Shown here piece after piece: positions 48,541-57,865 of a stretch of DNA of 64,000 nt; position 1 is the stretch's first letter; each line of letters begins with the position of its first letter. The stretch is taken from contig JAKUPN010000001.1 of assembly GCA_022449545.1 (NCBI GenBank), positions 124,001-188,000 on the forward strand. The letters are read 5' to 3'. The notes below the pieces were generated by a model. That model did not search any database. It saw nothing but the letters and a program-made list of their open reading frames with translations, and had not been told where the DNA came from. A program made the translations under genes and the position numbers. The stretch comes from Alphaproteobacteria bacterium (GTDB taxonomy: Bacteria; Pseudomonadota; Alphaproteobacteria; UBA6615).

Positions 48541-49539
48541 CTAACCAATACTCAATATGATTTTGCCAATATGGGTACTGCTTTCCATAAGTTCGTGTGC
48601 TTTATAAGCTTCTTTCAAAGGAAACACAGTGTCTATAACGGGGAAAACCTTGCCCTCTTCAAGAAGGGGCCATACCTCTTTTTTTAGCGAAGTCGCTATA
48701 TTCCCTTTTACTGCGACAGGCCTGGGCCTCAAAGTCGAGCCTGTTATGGTTAACCTCCTCGACATTAGACGCGCGAGGTTTAGGTCGCCCTTAACTCCTG
48801 CCATTAAACTTACTTGCAAAAGACGGCCATCGGGCTTCAAAAGACGGATATTTCTATCTAAATAGTCACCGCCAACTATATCAAGAATTATATCTACTCC
48901 AATTCCATCAGTAATTGTTTTGATTTCTTCAACAAAATCCTTTTCTCTATAGTTTACGGCGTGTGCTGCCCCAAGTTCTTTACAAAAGTTAGCTTTCTTA
49001 TTATTTCCGACCGTAACATAAGAAATACCACCAAACTCACGAATCAGCTGGATTGTTGTGGTCCCTATCCCACTGGAGCCGCCATGGATTAGTATGGACT
49101 CTCCCGAAGAGAAATAACCTCTATCAAACACATTACTCCAAACAGTAAAAAAAGTCTCTGGAATACCTGCGCATTTAATAACATCTATTCCATTTGGTGT
49201 TGGTAAGACCTGCTCTACGGGTGCTACAGCGTACTCAGCGTACCCTCCCCCAGAAATAAGGGCACAAACCTCCTGCCCCACTTCCCATTGAGTTACACCG
49301 TCACCTACCGATACCACCTCTCCAGCGACTTCAAGTCCAGGTATATCAGATGCTCCAGGTGGCGGAGGGTATAATCCAAGCCTTTGTACTACATCTGGTC
49401 GATTAACTCCTGCTGCAGCTACAGAAATCAAGATTTCACCTTTTGAAGGTTCTGGAATAGGACGTATAGAAGATCGTAGGACTTCTGGCCCTCCTTTTTC
49501 AGAAATTTCGATAGCTATCATTGTCGTCGGAAGGCCCAT
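48541..49539 (-). CDS. NAD(P)H quinone oxidoreductase (PIG3-type zinc-independent MDR)
   Basis: 332 aa medium-chain reductase of the TIGR02824/PIG3 type: GRP-like VAAAGVNRPDVVQRLGLYPPPPGASDIPGLEVAGEVV, NADPH motif ILIHGGSSGIGTTTIQLIREFG and a C-terminal substrate region. Zinc ligands are absent, as expected for quinone reductases. Divergent from the DUF1192 gene, a common alphaproteobacterial arrangement. ATG 49539 versus 49521 is undecided. Confidence 0.9.
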   Translation of the reverse strand: MGLPTTMIAIEISEKGGPEVLRSSIRPIPEPSKGEILISVAAAGVNRPDVVQRLGLYPPPPGASDIPGLEVAGEVVSVGDGVTQWEVGQEVCALISGGGYAEYAVAPVEQVLPTPNGIDVIKCAGIPETFFTVWSNVFDRGYFSSGESILIHGGSSGIGTTTIQLIREFGGISYVTVGNNKKANFCKELGAAHAVNYREKDFVEEIKTITDGIGVDIILDIVGGDYLDRNIRLLKPDGRLLQVSLMAGVKGDLNLARLMSRRLTITGSTLRPRPVAVKGNIATSLKKEVWPLLEEGKVFPVIDTVFPLKEAYKAHELMESSTHIGKIILSIG

Positions 49540-49663
49540 TTAATAAAATCCTTCAAATGTGTTTGCCTAAGTAAAATAATTATCTAAAGTCTTGATAGCT
49601 CACTTTAGGCAGGTCAAACTTTGTACACAACATTTATAAAAAATAAGTCGGAGAAAATTTAAA

Positions 49664-49861
49664 ATGAGCTTTGAAGAGGATGAACAATTTTCATCAGTAA
49701 AAAAAAACAAGCCCTTTAAAGAAACTGATCTCGAGGACTTATCAGTCGAAGAGATAAAAGAATATGTGGAACACTCTAAAAAGGAAATTTTGCGAGCTGA
49801 ATCTGAAATAAAAAGCAGGGAATCGATTCGGGGTGATGCTAATCAATTATTCAAGAGCTAA
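49664..49861 (+). CDS. DUF1192 family protein
   Basis: 65 aa, acidic, with LEDLSVEEIKEYVEHSKKEILRAESEI, the conserved core of DUF1192, a small helical family of alphaproteobacteria. No function is known. A GGAGA ribosome site lies about ten bases upstream. Divergent from the quinone oxidoreductase and 51 bases ahead of the acyl-CoA synthetase. Confidence 0.8.
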   Translation: MSFEEDEQFSSVKKNKPFKETDLEDLSVEEIKEYVEHSKKEILRAESEIKSRESIRGDANQLFKS

Positions 49862-49912
49862 ACCTCTTAACAATAGCTAATAAATAATAATTAAGGGCTC
49901 TGGGAGATAAAT

Positions 49913-51547
49913 ATGGCAAATCCTTACGAAATAAACTTGGAAAAAAATGAGGCTAATTACACTTCTCTTTCGCCGTTAAGTTTCATTAAAAGAACCGCGG
50001 CTACTTATCCAAATCATACAGCTATCGTTCATGGAAAAATAAAACGAAGTTGGGCTGAAACATATACTAGAACTCGTCAACTTGCCTCAGCACTATCAAA
50101 AAACGGTATAGGCCTGGGAGACTGCGTAGCCGTAATGGCACCAAATATACCAGAAATGCTTGAGTCTCACTTTGGGATACCAATGACTGGGGGTATTATC
50201 AATGCCATTAACAACCGACTTGATGCCACTACTATTGCTTTCATACTTGACCACGGAGAAGCAAAAGTCTTGCTTACTGATACAGAATTTTCACCAGTTA
50301 TCAAAGAAGCTCTAAAACTTGTAGAAAAAAAACCCACCGTCATTGATATATGTGATAGCGAAGGTCCAGGAGGTGAAAAACTTGGTGAAATCGATTTCGA
50401 ATCATTTATCGCCACAGGGGATCCTAACTTTGAATGGTCTCTGCCTGACGATGAATGGCGCGCCATAGCTCTGAACTATACGTCTGGAACGACCGGTAAC
50501 CCCAAAGGAGTGGTTTATCACCATAGAGGTGCTTATCTGAATGCAATGGGGAATGTTTTTACCTGGGGGGCTACTACCCAACCAATATACCTCTGGACAC
50601 TTCCAATGTTTCATTGCAACGGTTGGTGTTTCACCTGGGGCACAGCACTAGTAGCTGGTACAAATGTCTGTCTTAGAAAAGTATCTGCTAAAACCATATA
50701 CCAAGCGTTATCGCAAAACGATGTAACACATTTATGCGGTGCACCAATCGTAATGCAAATGATAGTAAATGCAGAAGAAAGTGAACGCCGAACATTTTCA
50801 CAAAACGTTGAATTTATGACGGCAGCTGCACCTCCGCCTGCTGCAATTCTTGCACGCATGGCCGAACAAGGAATTCGTGTCACACATGTTTATGGCCTTA
50901 CAGAAATATACGGCCCAGCAATAATTTGTGCATGGCAAAAAGAATGGAACCACTTAACTACAGACCAAAAAGCGGAGCTACAGTCGAGACAAGGAGTGCC
51001 TTATGAAGTTCTTGAAGATGTAATGGTAGCTGATCCAAAGACTCTTGAACCTGTTCCTCGTGACGGTCAAACAATGGGTGAAGTGTTCACACGCGGCAAT
51101 GTAACCATGAAGGGATACCTGAAAAACCTTAAGGCTACAAAAGATGCCTTTTCAGGAGGTTGGTTTCACACTGGTGACCTAGGAGTTTGGCATCCTGATA
51201 ATTATATAGAGCTAAAGGATCGTTCTAAAGATATTATTATTTCAGGAGGCGAAAACATCTCATCCATTGAAGTTGAAGATGCTTTGTATAAGCATAACTC
51301 AGTATCATTAGTAGCGGTTGTTGCGTGGCCTGATGAAAAATGGGGAGAAACTCCTTGCGCCTTTATAGAATTATCAGATAGTTCAAAGGCAAGTGAAGAG
51401 GAATTAATTTCACATTGCCGCAATAATTTAGCTAATTATAAAGTACCCAAACATTTTGTTTTTGGTGACTTACCTAAAACATCAACTGGAAAAATACAAA
51501 AATTCATTTTACGTGAAAAGGCTAAAGAGCTGGCTGTAAAAAAGTAG
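49913..51547 (+). CDS. Acyl-CoA synthetase (AMP-forming, medium/long-chain type)
   Basis: Activates a carboxylic acid to its CoA ester via acyl-AMP. 544 aa. P-loop YTSGTTGNPKGVVYHHRG near residue 195, TEIYGP and GWFHTGDLG, the hinge DRSKDIIISGGENISS and the C-terminal lysine in KTSTGKIQKF. Resembles the AlkK/DmdB-type medium-chain or methylmercaptopropionyl ligases. Substrate cannot be fixed; the paired acyl-CoA dehydrogenases at 54060-56428 suggest fatty or organic acid breakdown. Confidence 0.9.
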   Translation: MANPYEINLEKNEANYTSLSPLSFIKRTAATYPNHTAIVHGKIKRSWAETYTRTRQLASALSKNGIGLGDCVAVMAPNIPEMLESHFGIPMTGGIINAINNRLDATTIAFILDHGEAKVLLTDTEFSPVIKEALKLVEKKPTVIDICDSEGPGGEKLGEIDFESFIATGDPNFEWSLPDDEWRAIALNYTSGTTGNPKGVVYHHRGAYLNAMGNVFTWGATTQPIYLWTLPMFHCNGWCFTWGTALVAGTNVCLRKVSAKTIYQALSQNDVTHLCGAPIVMQMIVNAEESERRTFSQNVEFMTAAAPPPAAILARMAEQGIRVTHVYGLTEIYGPAIICAWQKEWNHLTTDQKAELQSRQGVPYEVLEDVMVADPKTLEPVPRDGQTMGEVFTRGNVTMKGYLKNLKATKDAFSGGWFHTGDLGVWHPDNYIELKDRSKDIIISGGENISSIEVEDALYKHNSVSLVAVVAWPDEKWGETPCAFIELSDSSKASEEELISHCRNNLANYKVPKHFVFGDLPKTSTGKIQKFILREKAKELAVKK

Positions 51548-51560
51548 AAACAACAGCAAA

Positions 51561-51615
51561 AGACAGGTCATGTAAGGAGATTTAATTATAAAAAATCTCC
51601 TCATAATACCTGACT
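51561..51615. terminator. Nested hairpin between convergent acyl-CoA synthetase and DUF465 genes
   Basis: AGGAGATTT and AAATCTCCT (51575-51583, 51593-51601) form a perfect nine-pair stem, and outer arms AGACAGGT and ACCTGACT (51561-51568, 51608-51615) extend it with one mismatch across an internal loop. On the minus strand CTTTTGCTG follows. Probably a bidirectional terminator, better for the minus side. Confidence 0.6.
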
Positions 51616-51645
51616 TAAAATAAATCTAAATAGGAATTTATCTAT

Positions 51646-51813
51646 CTAGGATTGCTCCAAAAAAGCTATGGCGTCCTTCAGTTTTAATTTTTCTCGCTTG
51701 ATTCGAGTTATTATTGTTTGATCCGGCTTAGGGCGCTGAACCTCTTCTTCAAGCTTAAAATCCAGATCAGCGTGCAGCCTCTTTAATTCTTCAAAACTTG
51801 CTTCAGTAGTCAA
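51646..51813 (-). CDS. YdcH/DUF465 family short coiled-coil protein (55 aa)
   Basis: A 55-residue frame starting at TTG 51813 (GGAG eight bases upstream) and ending at TAG 51646. It reads TTEASFEELKRLHADLDFKL, then EEEVQRPKPDQTIITRIKR and KLKLKDAIAFLE. The pattern of a heptad-rich start, a Pro break and a basic LKxxKL-A end is that of DUF465/YdcH. It shares its TTE-type start with the paralogue at 52039. Below usual length cut-offs, hence easy to miss. Function unknown. Confidence 0.75.
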   Translation of the reverse strand: MTTEASFEELKRLHADLDFKLEEEVQRPKPDQTIITRIKREKLKLKDAIAFLEQS

Positions 51814-52038
51814 TAAATTTACTCCTTATTTGATCAGAGCAATTAGCTATTACTAGTTTATATTTACACGATTCGCATAATAATGGGATTCAAATTAATA
51901 TAGTTATACTCAAAATATACCTAGCAGTAGGTTTACTAAAGTAAACAAAATGTCGCAAACTGCCATTGTAAGTGTTGTTTCTTTGATGGTAGCAAAAAAA
52001 TGCAAATCCATATTTAGTGCAAAACGACGAGGGTTAGT

Positions 52039-52254
52039 GTGACAACTGAAAACCCAGTAAACAAAAAAGAAGTTTTACAGCGTTTAAGAGAGTTAAAAAG
52101 CGAACATCGTGATTTAGATGATGAAATTCTACAAATCTCAGAAAAAGTGCCGTTTGATCAAATACAGATACAACGATTAAAAAAGCACAAACTAGTATTA
52201 AAAGATGAGATTTCTCGCTTAGAAGACGTGCTCTTACCCGATATAATAGCTTAA
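52039..52254 (+). CDS. YdcH/DUF465 family protein (71 aa)
   Basis: 71 aa coiled-coil: EVLQRLRELKSEHRDLDDEIL then a short break and IQRLKKHKLVLKDEISRLEDVL, typical DUF465 with the KxxKLxLKDEIxxLE end. Start is GTG 52039 with GAGGG five bases upstream. It precedes purE by about 130 bases. This pairing of YdcH genes and purEK is common in alphaproteobacteria. Function unknown. Confidence 0.85.
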   Translation: MTTENPVNKKEVLQRLRELKSEHRDLDDEILQISEKVPFDQIQIQRLKKHKLVLKDEISRLEDVLLPDIIA

Positions 52255-52383
52255 TTTCTAAAATAGAAGCACCGGTAAAAATTAAATTACCACATTGGAG
52301 TAAAACTGCACTTGCCTAGAGAATGTGCAAAACTATAATTATGCCTATTTTACTAATGTTTTTGCTAGCGGGAGTAACAATTG

Positions 52384-52887
52384 ATGGCAAATCCATCTAT
52401 CGGGATAATCATGGGTAGCCAGTCTGATTGGCAAACAATGAGACACGCGGCGGATGTCCTAACGGAACTTAAAATTGAACATGAACTTAAAATCGTATCG
52501 GCTCATCGTACACCAGATCGATTATCTGAGTATGCTAAAACAGCACATGAAAGAGGGCTCAAAGTGATAATAGCTGGTGCTGGTGGGGCAGCCCATTTAC
52601 CAGGAATGACTGCAGCCATGACTTCGCTACCAGTGCTGGGAGTTCCTATTCAGAGCAAATCCCTAAACGGTCTCGATAGCCTACTATCGATAGTACAGAT
52701 GCCCGGTGGAATCCCTGTAGGAACATTAAGTATTGGGGAATCAGGCGCTATTAATGCGGCCCTATTATCTGCGGCAATCATTGCTTTATCTGACAAGTCA
52801 GTGGAGCAAGCTTTAAATAAATGGCGAACCAATCAGACCGATCAAGTTACTATCTCACCAATAAATAGTAGTAATAACCTTGAATAA
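52384..52887 (+). CDS. purE: N5-carboxyaminoimidazole ribonucleotide mutase
   Basis: Class I PurE, 167 aa from ATG 52384 (TTG 52381 adds one residue). Converts N5-CAIR to CAIR in purine synthesis. Motifs: [32 protein letters not shown], and [11 protein letters not shown]. Its last codons overlap the purK start by eight bases, showing coupling. Confidence 0.97.
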   Translation: MANPSIGIIMGSQSDWQTMRHAADVLTELKIEHELKIVSAHRTPDRLSEYAKTAHERGLKVIIAGAGGAAHLPGMTAAMTSLPVLGVPIQSKSLNGLDSLLSIVQMPGGIPVGTLSIGESGAINAALLSAAIIALSDKSVEQALNKWRTNQTDQVTISPINSSNNLE

Positions 52888-53986
52888 TAATTTTTTAAAA
52901 GAAATAGAACCTGGCTCAATCATAGGTATTTTGGGTGGAGGGCAACTAGGGCGCATGACAGTAGAAGCAGCGTCTAAGCTTGGTTATCAGTGTCACGTAT
53001 TTTGTCAGTCTGAAGAAGAACCAGCAGCTCAAATTTCAAGAAAAGTTACAGTAGCCTCTTTCGAGGACCAAAAGTCCCTAGAAAGTTTCGCCTCTTCGAT
53101 TGACATTGTAACACTCGAGTTCGAGAACATTCCTTTGGATAGCGTTAAATTTATCGAGAGCTTCGTCCCAGTAAGACCAAACTCTAAAATACTATCCATT
53201 GTACAAAACAGAATTAATGAGAAAAAGTTTATTTCAAACCTAAATATAAAAACCGCACCATTTATAGAGGTTCCTGAAAAAAGTTTCCTTTTTGAGGCTG
53301 CTGCACAAATAGGCGCTCCAGCTGTTCTAAAGACCGCTAGTATGGGTTACGACGGAAAAGGACAAGTTCTTATTAATAAAAACACTGATCTGGAGTTAGC
53401 ATGGGAAGAATCAGGTGCAAGCCCTAAAACAAATGGCGCAATTCTAGAAGGCTTTATAAGTTTTAAAAAAGAAATATCTGTAATCGCAGGAAGAAGCACC
53501 GACGGTTCAGTTACTAGCTACGTTCCTGTTGAGAACTTTCATGTTGATCACATACTTGACCAAACCCTAGCTCCAGCAAACATCACTCATAAGCAGTCTA
53601 TACAGGCAATTGAAATTGCCCACCAACTAATTATTGAGTTAGATGTAGTAGGTTTATTAGCTGTCGAAATGTTTATTAATACTGGTGGCGATATTTTAGT
53701 AAATGAGGTAGCCGCCCGTCCTCATAATTCTGGACATTGGACAATTGAAGCCTGCAATATTAGTCAATTTGAGCTATTGGTAAGGGCAATCTGCGGTTTG
53801 CCTCTAGGGTCTACAGAGAGAAACTCAGACGCTAGAATGAAAAATTTACTGGGTGAAGAAATAAATAGATATCATGATTTCCTGACTGATCCTTCTGCCC
53901 ACGTGCATTTTTACGGAAAATCGGAGGCTAAATCTGGAAGAAAAATGGGCCACGTTAACTGGCTAAGCCCAAAATCAATAAAGTAA
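52880..53986 (+). CDS. purK: N5-carboxyaminoimidazole ribonucleotide synthase
   Basis: ATP-grasp enzyme making N5-CAIR from AIR, bicarbonate and ATP. 368 aa. [22 protein letters not shown] at the N-terminus, [13 protein letters not shown] in the ATP-binding centre and [18 protein letters not shown] at the C-terminal metal site. The start is TTG 52880 inside the end of purE; no ATG lies nearby. purE-purK is the standard two-gene operon. Confidence 0.96.
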   Translation: MNNNFLKEIEPGSIIGILGGGQLGRMTVEAASKLGYQCHVFCQSEEEPAAQISRKVTVASFEDQKSLESFASSIDIVTLEFENIPLDSVKFIESFVPVRPNSKILSIVQNRINEKKFISNLNIKTAPFIEVPEKSFLFEAAAQIGAPAVLKTASMGYDGKGQVLINKNTDLELAWEESGASPKTNGAILEGFISFKKEISVIAGRSTDGSVTSYVPVENFHVDHILDQTLAPANITHKQSIQAIEIAHQLIIELDVVGLLAVEMFINTGGDILVNEVAARPHNSGHWTIEACNISQFELLVRAICGLPLGSTERNSDARMKNLLGEEINRYHDFLTDPSAHVHFYGKSEAKSGRKMGHVNWLSPKSIK

Positions 53987-54059
53987 TTTTATTTTATACC
54001 GAAAACCCCAGTATTTAATGATAAATTAAACGTTCGCCTCGCTTGTATTAACCCAGCAT

Positions 54060-55199
54060 TCACTGACCTAAAGAAGTATATCTTTTTAGATGATAATCGG
54101 CATCACCAAATAATGCCGTAATCATAGTTAAACGCTTAAAATAGTGGCTAACGGACATCTCTTCAGTCATTCCCATTCCCCCATGTAATTGAATAGCCTG
54201 TTGCCCAATTAACTTTCCGGCTCGACCAATTTGTACTTTTACAGCTGAAGCAGCTTTGGCACGATTATTTCTATCATCACTAGAGCCTACTGTATCTGCA
54301 GCCCTAAAAACCATAGCACGAGATAGTTCAAGTGCATTAAACATATCGACGGCACGATGTTGTAGAACCTGAAAACTTCCAATAGAAACTCCAAATTGCT
54401 CACGCGACTTAATATACTCAAGGGTAGAATTCATTATAGCATCCATCACTCCGATAGCTTCACCGCATATAGCAATACAGGCTTCATCAATCACGTCCTC
54501 TATAACCAGATATGCCTTACCTTCTTTACCAAGAAGGTTTTTTTCCGTTACCGAAACTCCTTTAAATTCAATATCGGCAGCGCGTAATCCATCTACAGTA
54601 GGATAAGGGCGGCGAATTACTCCTTCAGCTTCTCTGTCAACAATAAATAAGGATATTCCATCTTTATTACTATAATCACCCTCTTGTCGAACAGATACAA
54701 TTATCTTATCTGCAGTGTCCCCGTGCAAAACCAAACTCTTCATGCCATCAAGAACATATCCATTTTCAGATCTACGAGCAGTCATCTCAACATTAGACAG
54801 ACTGTAGCGCGATTGTCTTTCAGAAAATGCAAAAGAAAGCAAAAGACTTCCATCTATAACCTTAGGAATAAGGTTTTTCTGTTGAAAAGAACTTCCTACC
54901 CGTTTCAAGAGATTCGCTCCGAGTAGCACCGAGGATAGAACAGGCTCCAATACTAGACCACGACCAAGAGCTTCCATCAGTACCACACTATCAACGAGGC
55001 TGCCGTCTAAGCCACCATACTTTTCTGGCATAGTTAGCCCCAACCAACCTAATTCAGAAAACTTAAGCCATAGTTCCTTGCTGAAGCCCTCATCGGATTT
55101 AGCAAGCTCCCTTCGTAGACTAAATTCATAATCCCGCTCAACAAACCTCTCGACTGAGTTCTTCAAAAGTATTTGTTCTTCACTAAGACTAATTTCCAT
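54060..55199 (-). CDS. Acyl-CoA dehydrogenase-family protein, shorter partner
   Basis: 379 aa ACAD fold: SELGWLGLTMPEKYGGLDGS, ALGRGLVLEPVLSSV, a middle beta domain, and the C-terminal GQQAIQLHGGMGMTEEMSVSHYFKRL. The MCAD-type catalytic Glu segment (YEGTxxIQ) is absent; the tail reads ALFGDADYHLKRY. Directly downstream of a longer ACAD, a pattern typical of alpha2-beta2 acyl-CoA dehydrogenases. Probable heteromer partner. Confidence 0.85.
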   Translation of the reverse strand: MEISLSEEQILLKNSVERFVERDYEFSLRRELAKSDEGFSKELWLKFSELGWLGLTMPEKYGGLDGSLVDSVVLMEALGRGLVLEPVLSSVLLGANLLKRVGSSFQQKNLIPKVIDGSLLLSFAFSERQSRYSLSNVEMTARRSENGYVLDGMKSLVLHGDTADKIIVSVRQEGDYSNKDGISLFIVDREAEGVIRRPYPTVDGLRAADIEFKGVSVTEKNLLGKEGKAYLVIEDVIDEACIAICGEAIGVMDAIMNSTLEYIKSREQFGVSIGSFQVLQHRAVDMFNALELSRAMVFRAADTVGSSDDRNNRAKAASAVKVQIGRAGKLIGQQAIQLHGGMGMTEEMSVSHYFKRLTMITALFGDADYHLKRYTSLGQ

Positions 55200-55231
55200 A
55201 AAATGTCTCTCACAATCAATAGAATGCTAAT

Positions 55232-56428
55232 TCAGAGCCCCAAAACGGCTTTTGCTATAATATTCTTTTGGATTTCGCTACTGCCGCCATAAATTGTCGT
55301 CTTTCTGTAGTTAAAATATCTAGGCGCTATTGAAGCAGCATAATCAGGACCAATAGGTTCTTCGTTCCATCCAGCGTCAAGAGCTTCTTTAACAAATGGA
55401 TGAGCATAATTGCCGATAGCTTCAAATAACAATTCAGTAATCTCCTGCTGTATTTCCGTTCCCCGCAACTTAAGCAAAGACGCTTCTGGTCCTGGCGGCT
55501 TTCCTGCTGATTCAGCTTCTAAAACTTGCATTAAAACTGATTCAAGAGCTAATAGCTCGATCTCTACTTCGGAAATTTTTATCTGAAAAGTAGGGTCTTC
55601 TAGCAAGGGCTTACCATCGACCAATTCCTTAGAAGCAATCTCCCTCACTTTTTTAATTTGCTTCCTCGATGCACCAATGTCAGCTGTCCATGTTCGCTCA
55701 TGACCCAAAAGAAACTTTGCATATTCCCAGCCATGATTTTCTTCTCCAACTAAATTTGTAATAGGAACTCTTACGTCTTCAAATAAAACGTCGTTAATTT
55801 CATCTCCACCATCCATTGTTATTATTGGTCGTACTTCTATACCTGAACTTTTCATATCAATTAATAAGAAGGAAATACCGGCTTGTTTTTTGCCCTCCGT
55901 TGAGGTGCGCACTAAACAGAACATCATATCTGCGTACTGGGCAAAACTGGTCCATGTTTTAGCACCGTTAACAATATAATGGTCTCCATCACGCGTTGCT
56001 CGTGTATTAAGAGCAGCTAAGTCAGATCCAGAACCAGATTCAGAATAACCCTGACACCACCAGTCCTCGCTAGATAAGATTCTTGGTAAATAATATTGCT
56101 TTTGAGTTTCATTACCAAACGCAATTATTACTGGACCAACCATATTTACACCAAACGGCATTATCCTTGGAGCAGACGCTAATGCCATTTCTTCATTATA
56201 TATATGACGTTCAATTGGAGACCAACCAGTACCCCCATACTCTTTAGGCCAACCAGGAGCAAGCCATCCTCGTTCACCAACTATTTTCTGCCAAATAACA
56301 TAGTCATCTTTTTCTAATTTGAGCCCCATCTCTACCTTATGACGAATTTCCTCAGGTAAGCTGTTTCCCATAAACTTTCGGATGTCCTCACGAAACTCTT
56401 TTTCTTGAGAGCTTAATTTTAATTCCAT
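55232..56428 (-). CDS. Acyl-CoA dehydrogenase-family protein, longer partner
   Basis: 398 aa. FAD-linked oxidation of acyl-CoA to enoyl-CoA by family. GWLAPGWPKEYGGTGWSP, the FAD/substrate motif GYSESGSGSDLAALNTRA, KTWTSFAQYADMMF, and IYGGSSEIQKNIIAK at the C-terminus, where the MCAD-type Glu (YEGT) reads Gly. Such proteins may use a Glu in another helix. Precedes its short partner by 32 bases. Confidence 0.87.
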   Translation of the reverse strand: MELKLSSQEKEFREDIRKFMGNSLPEEIRHKVEMGLKLEKDDYVIWQKIVGERGWLAPGWPKEYGGTGWSPIERHIYNEEMALASAPRIMPFGVNMVGPVIIAFGNETQKQYYLPRILSSEDWWCQGYSESGSGSDLAALNTRATRDGDHYIVNGAKTWTSFAQYADMMFCLVRTSTEGKKQAGISFLLIDMKSSGIEVRPIITMDGGDEINDVLFEDVRVPITNLVGEENHGWEYAKFLLGHERTWTADIGASRKQIKKVREIASKELVDGKPLLEDPTFQIKISEVEIELLALESVLMQVLEAESAGKPPGPEASLLKLRGTEIQQEITELLFEAIGNYAHPFVKEALDAGWNEEPIGPDYAASIAPRYFNYRKTTIYGGSSEIQKNIIAKAVLGL

Positions 56429-56496
56429 ATCTTGTCCCTCTGTAACTGCTCTTTAATGGCATGAGTAATTTAAAAATAGACCTTACTAATAAAAAA

Positions 56497-57174
56497 CTAG
56501 AAGCGTCGACCTTCCAGAAATTGTTCTCTGATTTGGGAAATCAATCGGCTAGGATTCGGCACATGTGGTGATGATAGATTACTGAGCTTAGAAGTCATCT
56601 TGGGAATTTTGAGAACATCGTCTATGCGTCGGTTAAGGAAGGACCATGTTTCTTTGCAGTCATCCGATTTATCATCTAGCCAAAATAAAATTGTTGAAGA
56701 GTAAACAGCGGCCAATAATCCCCTTTTGGAATAAAAATTGAAATCTGTTGAGGTGTCTCCAGATACAAACCAAATCTCATCAACAGTTCTATATAAGCAC
56801 TTCATTCCTAAAATCATATTATTCGGTTGTCCTAGATGTAAAAGGGCCCTTCTTAAACTTTCCTTATCAGATTCAAGAGCCATAAGCCTCCATTTAACTG
56901 ACGTAAATATCCTCTCTCTGATCTTTAACTCTTTTAGGTTCATTTTTTCCAATGCCAAAGACATTTCTTTATCAATTTCAAGGCTCCAGAATTCTATAAT
57001 ATCTGAAACCCCCGAGGGAAAAATTCTATATAATTCTTCTTTTTCAATTCCTGAATCTTGAATGCCTTTGAGTAATGATTTCTCTGTCCATCCATCATGT
57101 GGTACAAAATCGAGAACTCGACTTAAAATTTTCTGACGTTGTTCTCTCAGAGACTCATCATACTTTGTCTTCAT
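56497..57174 (-). CDS. COQ9-family ubiquinone biosynthesis protein
   Basis: 225 aa with the COQ9 signature: DFVPHDGWTEKSL near residue 24, a TetR-like helical fold, and GDTSTDFNFYSKRGLLAAVYSSTILFWLDD followed by TWSFLNRRIDDVLKI. In eukaryotes COQ9 binds lipid and helps COQ7 hydroxylate the quinone precursor. Overlaps def by 17 bases, so the two are cotranscribed. The N-terminal helix-turn-helix resemblance to TetR is common to the family and should not lead to a repressor call. Confidence 0.9.
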   Translation of the reverse strand: MKTKYDESLREQRQKILSRVLDFVPHDGWTEKSLLKGIQDSGIEKEELYRIFPSGVSDIIEFWSLEIDKEMSLALEKMNLKELKIRERIFTSVKWRLMALESDKESLRRALLHLGQPNNMILGMKCLYRTVDEIWFVSGDTSTDFNFYSKRGLLAAVYSSTILFWLDDKSDDCKETWSFLNRRIDDVLKIPKMTSKLSNLSSPHVPNPSRLISQIREQFLEGRRF

Positions 57175-57748
57175 CTAAATCCTCACTAGTAGTGCTCTGA
57201 GGTTGAGTACTTTCTTCTTGTTTCCCAAGCTCATCAACAAATCCAAACTGTGATAAATCTTTAATTCGCACCGGATAGAGAATTCCGTCCAAATGGTCAC
57301 ATTCATGTTGAATTACTCTTGCGTGAAAGCCCTCTGCTAGCAATTCTAATTTTTCACCAGACAAGTTCTGATAAGTTAAATTAATTCGACGAAAACGCTC
57401 TACGGGTCCTGCCATGCCAGGAACGGACAAGCAGGCTTCAAAGGAAACGTCAGTTTCATCACCAATTGGTTCTACAACAGGATTTATTAATACGGTAGTG
57501 GGCACCCCTTCATTTTTGATTTGAGGGCTCACTTCCCCACCTATACGATCTGCCATAACTTTGTAAACAACGATTCTCCAGGGCATATGAACTTGGGGAG
57601 CGGCCAAGCCTGTGCCTTCTGCATCATTCATCGTCTCAATCATCGAAGAAACTAATCGAGCTACATCTGGTGCTGTAGGATCAGGTACTTCTTTTGATAT
57701 TTGCTTAAGAATTGGGTGCCCCATACGGGCAATTTTTAAAATAGGCAT
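57158..57748 (-). CDS. def: Peptide deformylase
   Basis: Removes the formyl group from nascent N-terminal Met. 196 aa from ATG 57748 (MPILKIARMGHPILK); TTG 57763 would add five residues. Motifs: GTGLAAPQV, EACLSVPG (the usual EGCLS has Ala for Gly; the zinc Cys is kept) and HECDHLDG. The C-terminal tail after residue 175 is acidic and low complexity. fmt is not in the window. Confidence 0.93.
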   Translation of the reverse strand: MPILKIARMGHPILKQISKEVPDPTAPDVARLVSSMIETMNDAEGTGLAAPQVHMPWRIVVYKVMADRIGGEVSPQIKNEGVPTTVLINPVVEPIGDETDVSFEACLSVPGMAGPVERFRRINLTYQNLSGEKLELLAEGFHARVIQHECDHLDGILYPVRIKDLSQFGFVDELGKQEESTQPQSTTSEDLDEDKV

Positions 57749-57865
57749 TGGACAAATATACAATTAGTCTTGTTTAAGAAAAGTTAAATAACTCATTAAA
57801 AGTTAGAATAGGACAACATTTTATATTAAAAACCAAGGTCTATAGAAAAAAAAGGTGTCTAAATT

